A stretch of 64,000 nucleotides of DNA, taken from positions 1 to 64,000 of the forward strand of contig JADIZR010000004.1 of assembly GCA_016704655.1 (NCBI GenBank). The letters are read 5' to 3'. The position numbers and the translations under genes are program-made. The DNA comes from Pseudomonadota bacterium. GTDB taxonomy: Bacteria > Pseudomonadota > Gammaproteobacteria > Steroidobacterales > Steroidobacteraceae. Below are positions 54,611 to 63,818 of the stretch, piece by piece. A model generated the notes under the pieces. The model had not been told where the DNA came from. It searched no databases and was given only the letters and a program-made list of their open reading frames with translations. The first letter of the stretch is position 1; the number at the start of each line of letters is the position of its first letter.

Positions 54611-57186
54611 ACGTTCGCGAGCTTGCCGCGCACATAGACGAACTTGCGGATCGGCTTGCCGTCGACGTACCTGAGCACGCCCGCGTCGGCCAGGGCCGCC
54701 TCGCGTACGGTCGCTTCGTCGGCGCTCGCCGGCACCGTGACGCGCCCGCGCAGCTTGCCGTTGACCTGCACGACCACTTCGATCTCGTCGCGCACCAGGG
54801 CGCCTGCGTCGACCTGTGGCCAGCGCTCGTCGATGACCGCACCCGCGTGACCCAGCTCGCGCCACAACGCGTGGCAGGCGTGTGGCACGACTGGCGCCAG
54901 GCCCAGCACCACGATCTCAAGCGCCTCCTGCAGCACCGCGCGGCCCTGCACACTGCGGTCGTCGAACTTTGCGAGCGCGTTCATGAGTTCCATCACCGCG
55001 GCGATCGCGGTGTTGAACGTACGGCGGGTGCCGATGTCGTGCGTGATCTTGCGCAAGGTCTCGTGCACCTGGCGGCGGATGTCGCGTTGCTCGGGCGACA
55101 GTGCCGCCTGGTCGAGCACCGTCTCGGGCAGGCCGCCCTGCACGTGCTGGTGCACCGCCTTCCACAGCCGCTTCATGAAACGGAATGCGCCTTCGACGCC
55201 CTCGTCGCTCCATTCGAGCGACTGCTCCGGCGGCGCCGCGAACATCATGAACAGGCGTGCGGTATCCGCGCCGTAGGTCTCGACCAGCGACTGCGGATCG
55301 ACGCCGTTGTTCTTCGACTTCGACATCGTGCCGATGCCGGACGCCTCGACCGGCTGGCCGTCGGCCCGCAACACGGCTCCGACCGGCACGCCCTTGTCGT
55401 CGAGCACCACGTCCACGTCGGCCGGGTTGTAGTAGACGATGCGGCCTTCCGCCGGCTTGCGGAAATAGATCTGGTTCAACACCATGCCCTGCGTGAGCAG
55501 GTTGGCGAACGGCTCCTCGACCTGCGTCAGGCCGAGCTCGCGCATCACGCGCGTCCAGAAACGCGAATACAGCAGGTGCAGGATCGCGTGCTCGATGCCG
55601 CCAATGTACTGGTCGACGGGCATCCAGTACTGCGCGCGCGCATCGACCATCGCGTGATCGTTGCTGGCGCTGGCGAACCGGAAGTAGTACCAGGACGAAT
55701 CGACGAACGTGTCCATCGTGTCCGTTTCGCGGCGCGCGGACTTACCGCACTGCGGACACTGGCACTCGAGGAACTTCGCGTACCTGCCGAGCGGATTGCC
55801 GCTGCCGTCCGGCACCAGCTCTTCGGGCAGCACGACCGGCAGCTGGTCGTCCGGCACGGGCTGCACGCCGCAGTCGCCGCAGTGGATCAGCGGGATCGGA
55901 CAGCCCCAGTAGCGCTGGCGCGAAATGCCCCAGTCGCGCAGCCGGAAATTCACGCGGCGCTTGCCGCGGCCCTGCGCCTCGAACAGCTTCGCGAACGCGT
56001 CGAATGCTTCCTCGAAGTCGAGGCCGTCGAACTGCCCGGAGTTGATCAGCGTGCCGTGCTCGAGGTACGCCTCCTCGTCGATGCGGGCGAGCGAGCCGTC
56101 CGCAGGCCGCACGACTTGATGGATGCGCAGGCCGTAACGACGCGCAAACTCGTAGTCGCGCTGGTCGTGCGCCGGGACGGCCATCACCGCGCCGGTGCCG
56201 TAACCCATCAGCACGAAATTGGCGACCCACACCGGGACCCGTTCGCCGCTGATCGGGTGGATGGCATGGACGCCGAGCGGCATGCCGCGCTTTTCCATGG
56301 TCTCGAGCGCGGCTTCGGTGACGCCATTGCGCTGGCACTCGGCGATGAACTGCTGCAGGTCGGGATTGCCCTGGGCAGCGCGCTGCGCGAGCGGATGCCC
56401 GGCCGCGACGGCCATGTAAGTGACGCCGAGCAGGGTGTCCGGACGCGTCGTGTAGATGCCGAGCGTGCCGCCGCCTTCGACGTCGAACTCGATCTCCAGG
56501 CCCTCTGAGCGGCCGATCCAGTTCTCCTGCATCAACCGCACGCGCTCGGGCCAGCCCGGCAGGTCGTTCAGTGCGCCGAGCAGGTCGTCGGCGTACCGGG
56601 TGATGCCGAGGTAATACATCGGGATTTCGCGCTTCTCGACCAGCGCGCCCGTGCGCCAGCCGCGGCCGTCGATCACCTGCTCATTGGCGAGGACGGTCTG
56701 GTCCACGGGGTCCCAGTTGACCGTGCCGGTCTTGCGGTAGGCGATGCCCTTCTCGAGCATGCGCAGGAACAGCCACTGGTTCCAGCGGTAGTAGTCGGGG
56801 CTGCAGGTGGCGACTTCACGCGACCAGTCGATGCCGAACCCGAGCGACTTCAGCTGTCGCTTCATGTACGCGATGTTGTCGTACGTCCACTTCGCAGGCG
56901 GCACGCCGTTCGCCATCGCGGCGTTCTCGGCGGGCAGGCCGAACGCGTCCCAGCCCATCGGCTGCAGCACGTTGTAACCCTGCATGCGCATGTAGCGCGT
57001 GATCACGTCGCCGATCGTGTAGTTGCGAACGTGTCCCATGTGCAGGCGCCCGCTCGGGTACGGGAACATGCAGAGACAGTAGTATTTGGGGCGGGATGGG
57101 TCCTCGGCGACGGCGAAGCTGCCGTTGCTGTCCCAGTAAGCCTGGGCCTGCGGCTCGAGGACGGAGGGTTCGTATCGTTCCTGCAT
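54562..57186 (-). CDS. leuS: Leucyl-tRNA synthetase, natural C-terminus lost
   Basis: 874 codons read. Class I synthetase: YPSGRLHMGHVRNYTIGDVI (HIGH motif near residue 48), GCPIPLIHCGDCGVQPVPDD in the editing/zinc region, and TMSKSKNNGVDPQSLVETYG (KMSKS near 621). The C-terminal tRNA-binding domain ends IRKFVYVRGKLAN; family members then have a few residues such as VVV and a stop. Here the frame runs into lptE for about 17 extra codons (LRWSCAGPSSVQAAS) in a foreign frame. ATG at 57186 begins MQERYEPSV. Confidence 0.93.
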   Translation of the reverse strand: MQERYEPSVLEPQAQAYWDSNGSFAVAEDPSRPKYYCLCMFPYPSGRLHMGHVRNYTIGDVITRYMRMQGYNVLQPMGWDAFGLPAENAAMANGVPPAKWTYDNIAYMKRQLKSLGFGIDWSREVATCSPDYYRWNQWLFLRMLEKGIAYRKTGTVNWDPVDQTVLANEQVIDGRGWRTGALVEKREIPMYYLGITRYADDLLGALNDLPGWPERVRLMQENWIGRSEGLEIEFDVEGGGTLGIYTTRPDTLLGVTYMAVAAGHPLAQRAAQGNPDLQQFIAECQRNGVTEAALETMEKRGMPLGVHAIHPISGERVPVWVANFVLMGYGTGAVMAVPAHDQRDYEFARRYGLRIHQVVRPADGSLARIDEEAYLEHGTLINSGQFDGLDFEEAFDAFAKLFEAQGRGKRRVNFRLRDWGISRQRYWGCPIPLIHCGDCGVQPVPDDQLPVVLPEELVPDGSGNPLGRYAKFLECQCPQCGKSARRETDTMDTFVDSSWYYFRFASASNDHAMVDARAQYWMPVDQYIGGIEHAILHLLYSRFWTRVMRELGLTQVEEPFANLLTQGMVLNQIYFRKPAEGRIVYYNPADVDVVLDDKGVPVGAVLRADGQPVEASGIGTMSKSKNNGVDPQSLVETYGADTARLFMMFAAPPEQSLEWSDEGVEGAFRFMKRLWKAVHQHVQGGLPETVLDQAALSPEQRDIRRQVHETLRKITHDIGTRRTFNTAIAAVMELMNALAKFDDRSVQGRAVLQEALEIVVLGLAPVVPHACHALWRELGHAGAVIDERWPQVDAGALVRDEIEVVVQVNGKLRGRVTVPASADEATVREAALADAGVLRYVDGKPIRKFVYVRGKLANVLRWSCAGPSSVQAAS

Positions 57187-57248
57187 GATCGACCGGATGG
57201 TGCGAGTGGCGGACTGCACAGGATACCGGACCGGTGAAGTCAGGGGTT

Positions 57249-57427
57249 GGGAGGGGGTAGGAAGGGGGAGGAAGGACAGGAAGGACAGGAAGGACAGGAA
57301 GGATAGGAAGGACAGGAAGGACAGGAAGGATAGGAAGGACAGGAAGGACAGGAAGGACCGGAAGTGAAGATTCCTCCCCTTCCTCCCCTTCCTCCCCTTC
57401 CTCCCCTTCCTGACCTTCCTACCCCTT
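57249..57427. repeat. Purine/pyrimidine inverted tract with a 9-bp unit (copy 2)
   Basis: Ten tandem 9-bp units at 57271-57360 (seven GAAGGACAG, two GAAGGATAG, one GAAGGACCG) are followed by six pyrimidine units at 57371-57424 (four TTCCTCCCC plus TTCCTGACC and TTCCTACCC). The halves are partly complementary. The tract lies between the SPFH gene stop, which it touches, and leuS. It is related to the tract at 53050-53234; the reading frames of the units (Arg-Lys-Asp repeats) are meaningless. Confidence 0.9.
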
Positions 57428-58321
57428 CTTCATCAGCGCCATCGCGGTGCCGATCAGCGCCGAAACCTCGGTCATGTTTCCCGGCACGATCATGGTGTTG
57501 TTCTTCTGCGCCAGCTGCGCGTAGGCCTCGACGGCCTTCTCGGCCACCTTGAGCTGTACCGCCTGCTCGCCGCCCGGGGACTGGATCGCCTGCGCGACCT
57601 TGCGGATCGCATCCGCCGTCGCGTCGGCCACGGCCACGATCGCCGACGCCTCGCCCTGGGCCTTGTTGATCTCGGCCTGGCGCTCGCCCTCGGAACGCGC
57701 GATGGAGGCCTCGCGCTCGCCGGTGGCGATGTTGATCTGTTCCTGCTTGCGGCCTTCCGAGGCCGCGATCAGCGCACGCTTCTCGCGCTCGGCGGTGATC
57801 TGCGCCTGCATCGAGCGCAGGATCTCCTGTGGCGGCGTGAGGTCCTTGATTTCGTAGCGCAGCACCTTCACGCCCCAGTTGGCGGCCGCCTCGTCGAGCG
57901 CGCTCACGACCGACGCATTGATCGCGTCGCGTTCCTCGAAGGTCTTGTCGAGTTCCATCTTGCCGATCACCGAACGCAGCAGGGTCTGCGCCAGCTGCGT
58001 GATCGCAAGCACGTAGTTGCTCGAGCCGTAGCTCGCGCGCATCGGGTCCGTGACCTGGAAATAGATGATGCCGTCGACCTGCAGCTGCGTGTTGTCCTTG
58101 GTGATGCAGACCTGGCTCGGCACGTCGAGCGGAACTTCCTTGAGCGAGTGCCTGTAGGCGACGCGCTCGATGAACGGGACCACGAAGCTGAGCCCGGGCG
58201 TCAGCGTTCGGTCGTACTTGCCGAGCCGCTCGACGACCCAGGCGTGCTGCTGCGGCACGATCTTGATCGTCTTCATGACGAAGATGATCGCGATGATTGC
58301 CAGTACGAGTGCGATTTCCAT
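57419..58321 (-). CDS. SPFH/band 7 membrane protein (QmcA/stomatin-like)
   Basis: 300 residues. One N-terminal membrane helix (EIALVLAIIAIIFVM), the band 7 domain (HAWVVERLGKYDRTLTPGLS, VPLDVPSQVCITKDNTQLQV, VLRYEIKDLTPPQEILRSMQ) and a long coiled coil rich in Ala, Glu, Gln and Arg (REKRALIAASEGRKQEQINI). Such proteins form membrane microdomain scaffolds and pair with NfeD, whose gene lies 41 bases upstream. Confidence 0.92.
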   Translation of the reverse strand: MEIALVLAIIAIIFVMKTIKIVPQQHAWVVERLGKYDRTLTPGLSFVVPFIERVAYRHSLKEVPLDVPSQVCITKDNTQLQVDGIIYFQVTDPMRASYGSSNYVLAITQLAQTLLRSVIGKMELDKTFEERDAINASVVSALDEAAANWGVKVLRYEIKDLTPPQEILRSMQAQITAEREKRALIAASEGRKQEQINIATGEREASIARSEGERQAEINKAQGEASAIVAVADATADAIRKVAQAIQSPGGEQAVQLKVAEKAVEAYAQLAQKNNTMIVPGNMTEVSALIGTAMALMKKG

Positions 58322-58362
58322 GGATCAGCCCGTCCCTTTCCTGCAGTCGATTGCGTTGCCGG

Positions 58363-58806
58363 TCACTGCCGCGGGGCAGCAGGCTCGAGCACGAGCCAGT
58401 TGCCTTCCACGGCGCTCACGCGATGTTCGCCGGTCGTAGCTGGCGCGCCCGGCGCCAGCCGTGCTTCCCAGGGTGAGCCTCGATACTGTACCCGCGCCGT
58501 CCGATTCGGGGACCATTCCTGCACGAACACGCGCTCACCGATATCGAGATTGACGTCGCGATTGCTTGCCGCAGGCAACGCTGGCACCGCGTGCGTGCGA
58601 CGCCAGCGCCAGTACGCGGTCCCGCCACCCGCGACCGCGGCCGCGGTGACGATCTGCAGCGGCACGTCGAAACCCAGATGACTCGCGATCGCTCCGGCCG
58701 CGAGGCCGAGCGCGAGCATCAGCATGTAGAAGGTGCCGGTGGACAGTTCGACCGCGACCGCGATCCCTGCCAGCACCCACCAGACCGTTGCTGCGGACAA
58801 TTCCAT
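58363..58806 (-). CDS. NfeD family protein
   Basis: 147 residues. Two or three membrane segments (VWWVLAGIAVAVELSTGTFY, MLMLALGLAAGAIASHLGFD, QIVTAAAVAGGGTAYWRW) and a C-terminal OB-fold (DIGERVFVQEWSPNRTARVQ and HRVSAVEGNWLVLEPA). This is the short NfeD form that acts with SPFH proteins. Same strand as and directly upstream of the SPFH gene. Confidence 0.88.
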   Translation of the reverse strand: MELSAATVWWVLAGIAVAVELSTGTFYMLMLALGLAAGAIASHLGFDVPLQIVTAAAVAGGGTAYWRWRRTHAVPALPAASNRDVNLDIGERVFVQEWSPNRTARVQYRGSPWEARLAPGAPATTGEHRVSAVEGNWLVLEPAAPRQ

Positions 58807-58816
58807 GCCAGTTCCC

Positions 58817-59893
58817 TCAGCCAGCCACGAAATGGATACGGCCGGCGTCGTCCACGGTACGCTTGAGATCGCCGGCGTGCCAAAGGTAATTCAGGTGCGC
58901 GACGGTTTCGCCGAGCGCCAGGAAGCGGTGATAGCCGCGCAGCGGACGCCCGTACATGACCGGCAGCAGCCCGTAGGCCGCTTGCGGCTCGCGGCAGGCC
59001 TCGCGCAGGCTCTCCAGTTGCTGCAGATGGTGCGAGCGCAGCACGTCCACGCGCCGGTGCAGCCCCCGGAACGGCCGGCCGTGGGACGGCAGCACGAGCG
59101 TGCCCGGCGCGCAATGCTCGAGCCGCGCCAGCGATTCCAGGAATTCACGCAGCGGATTCGCGTCTGGCCGCGACGGCAGCACGCTCACGTTGGGTGAAAT
59201 CGCGGGCAGGACCTGATCGCCGGCGATCAGGATCTTGTCCTGCGCGTTATACAGGCACAGGTGCCCGCGGCAATGCCCGCTGGTCTCGATGATGTCCCAG
59301 TCGCGACCTGCGGCGTGCACTCGCTGCCCTCCGGCCGCTGCCTGCGCCAGGGGCGGCAGGCCGCCGTACCAGGCGCCGTGCTCCCTGCCCGAGGCTTTGC
59401 GCAGCGCCTCGATCTCGACCTCCATGCCGTGCGCGGTGAAGAATTCAAGCTGGCTCGCGCGCAAGGCGTCCGGCGATGCAGCAAGGTAATCGCCGGTCGA
59501 TCGGTGGCCGATTTCGGACATCCACACGGGCGCGCCGTGGCGCTCATGCAGCCAGCGCGAGAGACCCATGTGGTCCGGATGATCATGCGTGATGAAAATC
59601 CGGCGCAGCGCGCGGCCCTCGAGATCGTGCGTCTCGAGACTGTGCCAGGCCGCGCGGCAGACGTCGTCGGCGAGGCCTGTGTCCACCAGCATCCAGCCGT
59701 CTTCGTGCCGCAGCAGCCACACGTTGATGTGGTTCAACTCCATCGGCAGCGGGATGCGCGCCCAGCGCAGGCCGGCGCCGATCTCGATCGCGCGGCCGGG
59801 TTCCGGCGGATCGGTCTCCAGGTAGTCGAGCGCCCGGCGTGGCGACGGGTACAGCTCGCCTTCGGCGGTCAACGCACCGCGGTGTTCGCTCAT
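58817..59893 (-). CDS. Metallo-beta-lactamase-fold hydrolase
   Basis: 358 residues. The metal site is RIFITHDHPDHMGLSRWL (HxHxDH near residue 103), with a later His in SGHCRGHLCLYNAQDKILIA and another in LVLPSHGRPFRGLHRRVD. The N-terminal ELYPSPRRALDYLETDPPEP precedes the fold and the C-terminal 80 residues are helical (RSHHLQQLESLREACREPQA). Substrate unknown; glyoxalase II-like or lactonase-like activities are possible. Stop is separated by 10 bases from NfeD; start overlaps the lnt stop by 4 bases. Confidence 0.85.
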   Translation of the reverse strand: MSEHRGALTAEGELYPSPRRALDYLETDPPEPGRAIEIGAGLRWARIPLPMELNHINVWLLRHEDGWMLVDTGLADDVCRAAWHSLETHDLEGRALRRIFITHDHPDHMGLSRWLHERHGAPVWMSEIGHRSTGDYLAASPDALRASQLEFFTAHGMEVEIEALRKASGREHGAWYGGLPPLAQAAAGGQRVHAAGRDWDIIETSGHCRGHLCLYNAQDKILIAGDQVLPAISPNVSVLPSRPDANPLREFLESLARLEHCAPGTLVLPSHGRPFRGLHRRVDVLRSHHLQQLESLREACREPQAAYGLLPVMYGRPLRGYHRFLALGETVAHLNYLWHAGDLKRTVDDAGRIHFVAG

Positions 59894-61422
59894 CGTCGGA
59901 TGCTCCGGCGGCGCAACACCACAATGACAGCGAGTCCGAGCCAGAGCACGGCAAGGATGGGCCAGTTGCCGAATCGCACGTAGGGCGTGCGACCCGTTCG
60001 CGGCTGCACCTGGCCCGTGAGCACGCCGGGCTGGAACTGCGGCAGTGTTCCGAGCAGCGAACCGTCGTGCTCGATCAGTGCCGTGACGCCGTCGTTGGTC
60101 GCGCGCAACATCGCGCGCCCGCTCTCGAGTGCACGCATGCGGCTGATGTCGAGGTGCTGATGCGGCGCGGTCGAGTCGCCGAACCAGGCGTCGTTGGTGA
60201 CGTTGACGAGCAGCGACGACTGGCGGACCAGCCCAAGCTGCTCCGAACCGTAGGCATCTTCATAGCAGACGGTCGGTGCGAACGTTTCACCTGCCGCCCG
60301 CAACGGCGCCGGACCGGCGCGTCCTGGCTGGAAATCGGAGTACGGCAGGTTCATGAGCCGCAACCATTCGCGCACGGCTTGCGGCACCGGGAAGAATTCG
60401 CCAAAGGGGACGAGCCGACGCTTGTCGTACCACTGCACCGGCTGGTCGAGCGCCCAGGCCGCGACCGAGTTGTAGTACGAGCCTGTCGCCGCATCGCGCC
60501 GCAGCAGGCCCATCAGCAGCGATGAACCGCTCTCGTTCGCAAGCGCGGACATCTGCGCGAGGTACGGGCGCACGTTTGCTTCGAGCGCTGGAATCGCCGA
60601 CTCCGGCCAGACGATGACATCCGCGCCGAGGTGCGGCACCATCAGGTCCGCGTACAACTGCATCGTATGCGCGCGCTGATCCGCCGCCCACTTCATCGAC
60701 TGCGGCACGGCCGCCTGCACCAGCGCCGCGCGGATGGGGGCGCCACGCGGCACCGTCCATTCGATGCGAGTCAGCGCAGTGCCGGTGCCCCACACGCACA
60801 GGACGATCACGGCGGCGACGATCCGGTCGCGGCGCTCGCCGAGCAGCAAAGCGGCCAGCGCACCCGCGGTGACTGCGACGGCGAGGCTGACGCCGTACAC
60901 GCCGAGCAGCGGCGCAAAGCCACGGAGCGGTGTCGAGAGCTGCGAGTACCCGAGCGCCAGCCATGGAAATCCGCTCAGGAACCAGCCGCGAAACCACTCC
61001 GAGAGCACCCACAACGCGGGCAGCAGGAACAGCCAGCGCAGCGCACCGCGGGCCGGTGCCCAGCGCGCGCCGACGTATCCGACGATCGCGGTGTAGACGC
61101 CCATGATCGCAACGAGCCCGAGCATGAGCAGCAGCGCCACCCAGACGGGGGCCTGACCGATCAGGTGGATGCTGTGGAACAGCCAGTACGTGCCCGCCAG
61201 GAACGTGCCGACCGTGAACAGGAATCCGCGCCAGGCCGCTTCGCGCGGACTCGCGTCGTGCCAGAGCACGAACAGTGCAGCCGTACATGCGAAGGCCAGC
61301 AGGTACTGAGCGCCGGGCGCGAAGGCGAGCGCGAGCAGGCTGCCGAGCGGCAGCGCAAGCCAGCGTCCCCAGCCGAGGAGTCCGCGCAGGCGGGCCGCGA
61401 CATCCACCCGGCTAGCCGCCAT
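59890..61422 (-). CDS. lnt: Apolipoprotein N-acyltransferase
   Basis: 510 residues. About six membrane helices in the first 190 residues (GRWLALPLGSLLALAFAPGA and on), then the carbon-nitrogen hydrolase domain with Glu in VIVWPESAIPALEANV, Lys in YDKRRLVPFGEFFPVP and Cys in FAPTVCYEDAYGSEQL. Adds the third acyl chain to lipoproteins. Start overlaps the corC stop by 11 bases; order lnt-corC-ybeY-phoH-miaB is conserved. Confidence 0.95.
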   Translation of the reverse strand: MAASRVDVAARLRGLLGWGRWLALPLGSLLALAFAPGAQYLLAFACTAALFVLWHDASPREAAWRGFLFTVGTFLAGTYWLFHSIHLIGQAPVWVALLLMLGLVAIMGVYTAIVGYVGARWAPARGALRWLFLLPALWVLSEWFRGWFLSGFPWLALGYSQLSTPLRGFAPLLGVYGVSLAVAVTAGALAALLLGERRDRIVAAVIVLCVWGTGTALTRIEWTVPRGAPIRAALVQAAVPQSMKWAADQRAHTMQLYADLMVPHLGADVIVWPESAIPALEANVRPYLAQMSALANESGSSLLMGLLRRDAATGSYYNSVAAWALDQPVQWYDKRRLVPFGEFFPVPQAVREWLRLMNLPYSDFQPGRAGPAPLRAAGETFAPTVCYEDAYGSEQLGLVRQSSLLVNVTNDAWFGDSTAPHQHLDISRMRALESGRAMLRATNDGVTALIEHDGSLLGTLPQFQPGVLTGQVQPRTGRTPYVRFGNWPILAVLWLGLAVIVVLRRRSIRR

Positions 61423-62278
61423 CCACCGGGTGGATGTCGAGGTCGCGTGGCGAAGTCACGCGCAGGGTCTCGATGCGGCGCCGGTCCGCGCGGGTCACTT
61501 TCAGTTCCAGCCCGCCGATCTGCACGGCTTCGCCGCGGCGCGGCATCCGCCCCAGTTCCTGCAGGATCAGGCCGCCAATGGTGTCGTATTCCTCGTCGGA
61601 GAACCGCGTACCGAAAGCCTGGTTGAAGTCCTCGATGCGTGTGAGCGCAGGCACCGTCCAGCTGCGGTCGGCTTCCTTGCGGATGCCCTCGCTCTCGTCG
61701 ACATCGTATTCGTCGCCGATGTCGCCCACGATCTGCTCCAGCACGTCTTCGATGGTAAGCAGGCCCGACACGCCGCCGTATTCGTCGACGACGATCGCCA
61801 TGTGGTTGTGCGTGACGCGGAATTCCTTCAGCAGCACGTTGAGTCGCTTGCTCTCCGGAATGAACACGGCGGGACGCAGGCATTCCTTGATGTCGAAGTC
61901 GTCGCGCTGGTCCTCGACGAAGAACCGCAGCAGGTCCTTGGCGAGCAGGATGCCCTGCACCTCGTCGCGATCCTCGCCGACGACGGGAAAGCGCGAGTGC
62001 CCCGATTCGATGACGACCGGCAGGATCTTTTCGACCGGCTCGTCGCGGTTGATCACGACCATCTGCGAACGCGGCACCATGATGTCGCGCACCTGGATCT
62101 CGGAGACTTCCAGGACGGACTCCAGCATCTGCAGGACGTCGGCGTCGATCAGCCCGCGCTCCCGGGCCTCGACCAGGATGGCAGCGAGCTCGTCGAGGTC
62201 GCGCGGCTCGCCCGTGATCGAGTTGGCCAGTCGCCTGAACCAGCTGCCCGTCGCACCCGCTTGTCCGCTACTACTCAT
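61412..62278 (-). CDS. ybeX: CorC/YbeX CBS-domain protein
   Basis: 288 residues. Two CBS domains (VRDIMVPRSQMVVINRDEPV, SRFPVVGEDRDEVQGILLAK, then KRLNVLLKEFRVTHNHMAIV and VDEYGGVSGLLTIEDVLEQI) and a CorC_HlyC domain (DEEYDTIGGLILQELGRMPR). Linked to magnesium/cobalt efflux or ribosome metabolism. ATGA overlap with ybeY upstream. Confidence 0.94.
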   Translation of the reverse strand: MSSSGQAGATGSWFRRLANSITGEPRDLDELAAILVEARERGLIDADVLQMLESVLEVSEIQVRDIMVPRSQMVVINRDEPVEKILPVVIESGHSRFPVVGEDRDEVQGILLAKDLLRFFVEDQRDDFDIKECLRPAVFIPESKRLNVLLKEFRVTHNHMAIVVDEYGGVSGLLTIEDVLEQIVGDIGDEYDVDESEGIRKEADRSWTVPALTRIEDFNQAFGTRFSDEEYDTIGGLILQELGRMPRRGEAVQIGGLELKVTRADRRRIETLRVTSPRDLDIHPVDGG

Positions 62279-62832
62279 ACAGCCTGTTCGGTGACTTCGG
62301 CGTACGGATCATGAAACCCCAATCCGTGCAGGATTTCCACCTCGAGCGCCTCCATCGCGCGGGCGTCGCGCACGTTGTCGTGGTCATAGTCCAGCAGGTG
62401 CAGCGTGCCGTGCACCACCATGTGGGCCCAGTGGGCGCGCAGCGTCTTGCGCTGTTCACGGGCTTCGCGCGCCACGACCGGGGCACAGATCACGAGATCT
62501 CCGAGGCTGCCGCTGGCGACACGCTCCTCGGGGGACGAAGGAAACGACAGCACGTTGGTCGGCTTGTCCTTGCCGCGGTATTCGCGGTCCAGGCGACGGC
62601 TCTCGGCGCTGCCCACGACGCGCAGGCACGCGGCCGCGCCCGGCTCCACCGATTCATGCATCCGCAGCTTGCGCGCCGGCAGGAACACGAGCCCTCTCGC
62701 GTGGGCCGCGCGTGCCCAACGCCGCAGGGTGACTGCACCCGGCACCCAGGGCCGACGCGTGGCGAGCTGCACTTCGACCTGCAGCGGCAACGGCGTACGG
62801 GCGGAACCGCGGGTGAGCTGGCTGCGCATCAA
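62275..62832 (-). CDS. ybeY: Endoribonuclease YbeY
   Basis: About 185 residues. The zinc motif is HMVVHGTLHLLDYDHDNVRD, corresponding to HGxLHLxGYDH with Asp in place of the usual Gly before Tyr. YRGKDKPTNVLSFP and SLGDLVICAPVVAREAREQ are the other family signatures. Needed for 16S rRNA 3' maturation and late 70S quality control. Start ATG at 62832 (or 62829) overlaps the phoH stop. Confidence 0.93.
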   Translation of the reverse strand: MMRSQLTRGSARTPLPLQVEVQLATRRPWVPGAVTLRRWARAAHARGLVFLPARKLRMHESVEPGAAACLRVVGSAESRRLDREYRGKDKPTNVLSFPSSPEERVASGSLGDLVICAPVVAREAREQRKTLRAHWAHMVVHGTLHLLDYDHDNVRDARAMEALEVEILHGLGFHDPYAEVTEQAV

Positions 62833-63818
62833 CGCTCCCGGGCGTCCTCGGCGTCCGAGTTGCGCTCGTACGCCTGCACGATCCGCTGCACCAGCGGGTG
62901 ACGCACCACGTCGAGCGCGTTGAAGAACGTGAAGGCAACGCCATCGACGCCGCGCAGCACTTCGATTGCGTGACGCAGTCCCGAACGCTGTTGCCGCGGG
63001 AGGTCCACTTGCGTGATGTCGCCAGTGACGACGGCCTTCGAGCCAAAGCCGAGGCGTGTCAGGAACATCTTCATCTGCTCGACCGAGGTGTTCTGCGCCT
63101 CGTCGAGGATGATGAACGAGTCATTGAGCGAGCGGCCGCGCATGAATGCGAGCGGAGCCACCTCGATGACCTGCCGTTCGATGTTGCGCGCAACGCGGTC
63201 GAAACCCATCATCTCGTAGAGCGCGTCGTACATCGGCCGCAGGTAGGGATCGACCTTCTGCGCCAGGTCGCCCGGCAGGAAACCGAGCCTTTCGCCGGCT
63301 TCGACTGCCGGTCGCACGAGCACGATGCGACGTACGCTGCCCGAATGCAGCGCTTCGACGGCGCTGGCGACCGCGAGATAGGTCTTGCCGGTGCCAGCAG
63401 GACCGATGCCGAACGTGAGGTCGTTCACGCGCACCTGGTCGAGATACTGGCGCTGGTTCGGTCCGCGGCCACGGATGCCGCCGCGCTGCGTGTGCACGAC
63501 CGTCTCGTTGCCACTACCCGCCGCCTGCTCCGTGGCCGGGCGTGGGAACCCGAATTCCTGCACGCAGAGATGCACGCGGTCGGGCGAGAGAGTTTCCTGC
63601 GCAGACAGTTCGAACATCCGGGCGAGCACCGCGGACGCACTGGCCACGGCCTCGGCAGGACCGAGCACCTGCACGTCGTAGCCGCGCCGACGCACTTCGA
63701 CGCCGAGGCGTTCCTCGACATGACGCAGGTTCTGCTCCATCGGTCCCGCAAAATTTGCAAGCCGCGAGTTGTCGGCGCCGGCGAGCGAGAGTTCGCGCGA
63801 TTCGACCTGTGCGTTCAA
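62829..63818 (-). CDS. phoH: PhoH-like ATPase
   Basis: About 329 residues. KH-like N-terminus (HVEERLGVEVRRRGYDVQVL), Walker A FGIGPAGTGKTYLAVASAVE near 141, PGDLAQKVDPYLRPMYDALY, and Walker B NDSFIILDEAQNTSVEQMKM near 239, followed by TGDITQVDLPRQQRSGLRHA. Frequently lies between ybeY and miaB. Start is inferred as TTG at 63818, because TTGA overlaps the miaB stop; an internal ATG at 63738 is the alternative. Confidence 0.9.
   Translation of the reverse strand: MNAQVESRELSLAGADNSRLANFAGPMEQNLRHVEERLGVEVRRRGYDVQVLGPAEAVASASAVLARMFELSAQETLSPDRVHLCVQEFGFPRPATEQAAGSGNETVVHTQRGGIRGRGPNQRQYLDQVRVNDLTFGIGPAGTGKTYLAVASAVEALHSGSVRRIVLVRPAVEAGERLGFLPGDLAQKVDPYLRPMYDALYEMMGFDRVARNIERQVIEVAPLAFMRGRSLNDSFIILDEAQNTSVEQMKMFLTRLGFGSKAVVTGDITQVDLPRQQRSGLRHAIEVLRGVDGVAFTFFNALDVVRHPLVQRIVQAYERNSDAEDARER

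Noticed and set aside
57185..57367. Open reading frame encoding Arg-Lys-Asp repeats
   Set aside because: It is a by-product of the 9-bp tandem repeat, has no ribosome site and no conserved sequence.
57249..57427. CRISPR array
   Set aside because: Units are 9 bp and contiguous without spacers; no cas genes are present in the window.
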